Origin: CAYQDR01 sp964416315
Lineage (GTDB): Bacteria; Methylomirabilota; Methylomirabilia; Rokubacteriales; DASRDR01
Direction of reading: 5' to 3'
Assembly (NCBI GenBank): GCA_964416315.1
Contig: CAYQDR010000137.1
Coordinates: forward strand, 1 to 11,379
Length of the DNA stretch: 11,379 nt
The notes beneath the pieces are model-generated. The model worked only from the letters and a program-made list of their open reading frames with translations. It had not been told where the DNA came from and did no database searches. Positions within the stretch are counted from its first letter, which is position 1; each line of letters opens with the position of its first letter. Below are positions 9,115-11,379 of this stretch, in pieces. The position numbers and the translations under genes are program-made.

Positions 9115-9864
9115 ATGCCCCCAACCGCAGCCCTGATGGTCACCTGCCTCGTGGATCTCCTCTACCCCGAGGTCGGCGTGGCGGTGGTGCGCCTCCTGCG
9201 CCGCCATGGCGTGGCGGTGCGCGTGCCGGCGCGGCAGACCTGCTGCGGCCTGCCGCTGTTCAACTCCGGTTACCAGCGGGAGGCGGCGCGCGTGGCCCGT
9301 CGGACGATCCCGCTCTTCGCCGACGCCGAGCACGTGATCGTCCCCTCCGGCTCGTGCGCCTGGATGGTGAAGGCGGAGTACCCGCACCTCTTCCCGGACG
9401 ACCCGGGGGCGACCGCCGCGGCGACGGCACTGGCGGGGAAGACGCACGAGCTCTCGCAGTTCCTCGTGCGGGTGCTCGGCGTGGCGGGCGAAGCGCCCGC
9501 CGCGACGCCGCGCCTCCGCGTGACGTACCACGACTCCTGCCACCTCCTCCGCGGGCTCGGCGAGTCGCGCGCGCCGCGGACCCTCCTCGGGCGCGCGCCG
9601 GGGGTCGAGCTGATCGAGCTCCCCGGAGCGGACGAGTGCTGCGGGTTCGGCGGGTCGTTCTCGGTGCGCCTGCCGGACGTCTCCGGCGCGATCCTCCGCC
9701 GCAAGCTCGAGAACGTGCGGGCGACGGGGGCCGACGCGGTGGTGGCATGCGACGCCGGGTGCCTCCTGCAGCTGGCCGGCGGCGCCGTCCGGGCAGGGCA
9801 CCGGGTGCGCGTCCTCCACCTGGCGGAGGTGCTGGCCGGCGAGGGGAGCCGTGGTCGGGGCTGA
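9115..9864 (+). CDS. lutA: lactate utilization Fe-S protein LutA (YkgE/LldE family)
   Basis: Subunit of the LutABC (LldEFG/YkgEFG) system for L-lactate oxidation to pyruvate. The 249 residues hold two CCG domains. The first has VTCLVDLLYPEVG (Cys11), QTCCGLPLFNSG (Cys43-44) and GSCAWM (Cys81); the second has YHDSCHLLRGLG (Cys142), DECCGFGGSFSV (Cys175-176) and DAGCLLQL (Cys216). It is full length for the family. An in-frame TGA at 9103-9105 makes the ATG at 9115 the first available start. No Shine-Dalgarno sequence precedes it (the 15 nt before are AAGTTGAACTGACGC-like). This points to coupling with the upstream small ORF or another initiation mode. lutB overlaps its end by 14 nt. Confidence 0.92.
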   Translation: MPPTAALMVTCLVDLLYPEVGVAVVRLLRRHGVAVRVPARQTCCGLPLFNSGYQREAARVARRTIPLFADAEHVIVPSGSCAWMVKAEYPHLFPDDPGATAAATALAGKTHELSQFLVRVLGVAGEAPAATPRLRVTYHDSCHLLRGLGESRAPRTLLGRAPGVELIELPGADECCGFGGSFSVRLPDVSGAILRRKLENVRATGADAVVACDAGCLLQLAGGAVRAGHRVRVLHLAEVLAGEGSRGRG

Positions 9865-11266
9865 GCCCGCCGCGCCGCTCGCCGTCCGGGCGCGCGAGGC
9901 CCTGGGCGACCGCCTCCTGCAGGAGGCGCTCTCGACCGCCACGACCCGGTTCGTCGCGGCCCGCCGGACCGCGCTCGGCAGCCTGCCCGACAGCGAGCGC
10001 TACCGGGACCGGGCCCGGCGGATCAAGGAAGCGACCCTCCAGCGGCTCGACCAGTACCTCGAACTCCTCGCGGAGAACCTGGAGCGGGCGGGTGGAGTCG
10101 TGCACTGGGCGCGGGACGCCGCCGAGGCCCGCGAGGTCGTCGTCGGCCTCGCCCGCGCGCGCGGCGTGCGTCTCGTCGTCAAGTCGAAGTCCATGGCGAC
10201 GGAGGAGATCCACCTCAACGAGGCGCTCGAGGCGGCGGGGATCGGCGCCGTCGAGACGGACCTGGGCGAGTACATCATCCAGCTCGCCCACGAGCGCCCC
10301 TCGCACATCATCGTGCCGGCGATCCACAAGACGCGCGCCCAGATCGCCGCGCTGTTCTCGGCAGAGGTCGGGAGCGTGGTTCCTCCGGACCCGGAACTGC
10401 TGACGGCGGTGGCGCGGCGGGAGCTGCGGGAGAAGTTCCTCCGGGCCGAGATGGGGGTCTCCGGCGTCAACTTCGCCGTCGCGGAGACGGGCACGCTCGT
10501 GCTCGTGACCAACGAGGGGAACGGGCGACTCGTGACGACGCTGCCCCGCATCCACGTCGCCGTGATGGGGATCGACAAGGTCGTCCCGACGCTGGCTGAC
10601 GTCGTGGTGCTCCTCCAGCTCCTCCCGCGGTCGGCGACCGGTCAGAAGCTCACGACGTACACGAACTTCATCACGGGACCCCGTCGCGCGGGCGAGGCGG
10701 ACGGGCCCGACGAGCTGCACCTCGTGATCCTCGACAACGGCCGGGCGGCCCAGCTCGGAGGACCGCTCCGCGACGCGCTCTCCTGCGTCCGCTGCGGCGC
10801 GTGTCTGAACGTGTGCCCCGTCTACCGCGAGATCGGCGGCCATGCCTACGGCCACACGTACCCGGGACCGATCGGCATCCTCCTGACGGCGATGCTCGAG
10901 GGGACGCCGGCCGTGCGCGACCTCGCCCATGCCTCGAGCCTCTGCGGCGCCTGTCTGGACGCGTGCCCCGTCCGGATCGACATCCCGCGGATGCTCGTCG
11001 GCCTCCGCGCGAGCCTGGCTCGGGAGCGGGTCGCGCCGTGGCCGGAGCGAGCCCTGTTCGCCGCGTTCGGGCGCCTCCTGCGGGTGCCGGCCCTGTTCCG
11101 GGCCGCGGGCCGGGCGGCCCGTCTCCTCCAGCGCCCGTTGCTGCGGGCCGGGGGCCGGCCGCGCAGGCTCCCGCTGTTCTTCCGCGGCTGGACGGCCCAC
11201 CGCGACCTCCCGGTGGTGGCGCGCCGCTCGTTCACGGAGCGGTGGGGGCGGGGGGAGCTGGGGTGA
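9851..11266 (+). CDS. lutB: lactate utilization LUD-domain iron-sulfur protein LutB (YkgF family)
   Basis: Core subunit of LutABC. The LUD domain spans about residues 60-300, with KSKSMATEEIHLNEALE (111-127), ETDLGEYIIQLAHERPSHII (135-154), PAIHKTR, AETGTLVLVTNEGNGR (211-226) and QLLPRSATGQKLTTYTNFI. A ferredoxin-like part follows: CVRCGACLNVCPVY (Cys312, 315, 318, 322), GGHAYGHTYPGPIG, then SLCGACLDACPV (Cys365, 368, 372). The three-Cys second motif is normal for this family. The tail (about 395-471) resembles the LutB C-terminal region. Start is GTG at 9851 inside lutA, with GAGGGGAG (9841-9848) directly upstream. The stop overlaps the lutC start (GTGA), as in a tightly coupled operon. Confidence 0.93.
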   Translation: MVGAEPAAPLAVRAREALGDRLLQEALSTATTRFVAARRTALGSLPDSERYRDRARRIKEATLQRLDQYLELLAENLERAGGVVHWARDAAEAREVVVGLARARGVRLVVKSKSMATEEIHLNEALEAAGIGAVETDLGEYIIQLAHERPSHIIVPAIHKTRAQIAALFSAEVGSVVPPDPELLTAVARRELREKFLRAEMGVSGVNFAVAETGTLVLVTNEGNGRLVTTLPRIHVAVMGIDKVVPTLADVVVLLQLLPRSATGQKLTTYTNFITGPRRAGEADGPDELHLVILDNGRAAQLGGPLRDALSCVRCGACLNVCPVYREIGGHAYGHTYPGPIGILLTAMLEGTPAVRDLAHASSLCGACLDACPVRIDIPRMLVGLRASLARERVAPWPERALFAAFGRLLRVPALFRAAGRAARLLQRPLLRAGGRPRRLPLFFRGWTAHRDLPVVARRSFTERWGRGELG

Positions 11267-11379
11267 CCACGCGCCCCGAGTTCCTCGAGCGCGTCCAGCG
11301 GGAGATGGCGCGGGCGGTCGGCCTCGCCCCGGTCGCGGCGAGCCCGCGACCCGCCGACCCGGCCGGCGCCGCCGCGGCC
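11263..11379 (+). CDS. lutC: lactate utilization protein LutC, N-terminal fragment (cut by window end)
   Basis: A GTG at 11263 overlaps the lutB stop as GTGA, and the frame stays open to the window end (39 codons). The visible peptide begins MTTRPEFLERVQREMARAVG and continues into an Ala/Pro-rich linker. This resembles LutC/YkgG N termini, which precede the LUD domain. The diagnostic LUD domain lies beyond the window, so the identification rests mainly on position after lutA-lutB and the short N-terminal helix. The GGGGGGAG-type tract at 11251-11257 can act as ribosome binding site. Confidence 0.7.
   Translation, partial: MTTRPEFLERVQREMARAVGLAPVAASPRPADPAGAAAA

Noticed and set aside
6216..9143. 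975-codon open frame on the minus strand opposite glcE and glcF
   Set aside because: Low-complexity Arg/Pro/Ala/Glu composition with no motifs. The + strand genes here have unmistakable family signatures.
10906..11000. Missing cysteine in the second Fe-S motif of LutB
   Set aside because: Only three cysteines are visible in the CGACLDACP segment, but this three-Cys form is the normal arrangement in LutB/YkgF proteins.
9260..11200. 646-codon minus-strand frame opposite lutA and lutB
   Set aside because: Same shadow pattern; it covers two clearly conserved + strand genes and carries no recognisable domain.

Overview
This is a very GC-rich (by eye about 70% or more), densely packed bacterial window in which every convincing gene lies on the + strand. 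The gene content (single-cluster 2-oxoacid:ferredoxin oxidoreductase, GlcDEF, LutABC) and the hairpin-rich GC repeat would suit an uncultivated soil or subsurface lineage such as Candidatus Rokubacteria/Methylomirabilota. An actinobacterium-like or deltaproteobacterium-like host cannot be excluded. The lineage guess is inference. A run of exactly 100 N (1081-1180) marks a scaffold gap, so this is a draft or metagenome-assembled sequence.

Layout. (1) 56-1080: an MBL-fold metallo-hydrolase with a C-terminal winged-helix-like region. Its 3' end runs into a tandem repeat (1043-1462) that carries copies of the gene's own last 12 codons and stop codon. (2) 1463-1755: a non-coding stretch with hairpins and a good sigma70-like promoter candidate. 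(3) 1756-4684: korA-korB, a two-subunit 2-oxoacid:ferredoxin oxidoreductase. (4) 4685-4870: a non-coding spacer with dyad symmetries. (5) 4871-8990: glcD-glcE-glcF, a membrane-associated FAD/Fe-S 2-hydroxyacid dehydrogenase (glycolate or D-lactate type). (6) 8991-9114: a spacer holding a G-rich tract, a competing hairpin and a 37-codon ORF that fills the gap up to the next gene. (7) 9115-11379: lutA-lutB-lutC, the Fe-S/LUD-domain lactate oxidation system, with lutC cut by the window end.

How the genes may work together. GlcDEF and LutABC are both flavin or Fe-S systems that oxidise 2-hydroxyacids (glycolate, D-lactate, L-lactate) to 2-oxoacids. KorAB converts a 2-oxoacid plus CoA to an acyl-CoA and reduced ferredoxin. 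The arrangement therefore reads as a 2-hydroxyacid -> 2-oxoacid -> acyl-CoA oxidation module feeding electrons to quinone and ferredoxin. The individual families are well known. The less ordinary features are the stop-codon-spanning tandem repeat at the assembly gap and the glcF-lutA junction, where lutA has no visible ribosome binding site but sits 4 nt after a small ORF overlapping a potential G-quadruplex/hairpin switch.
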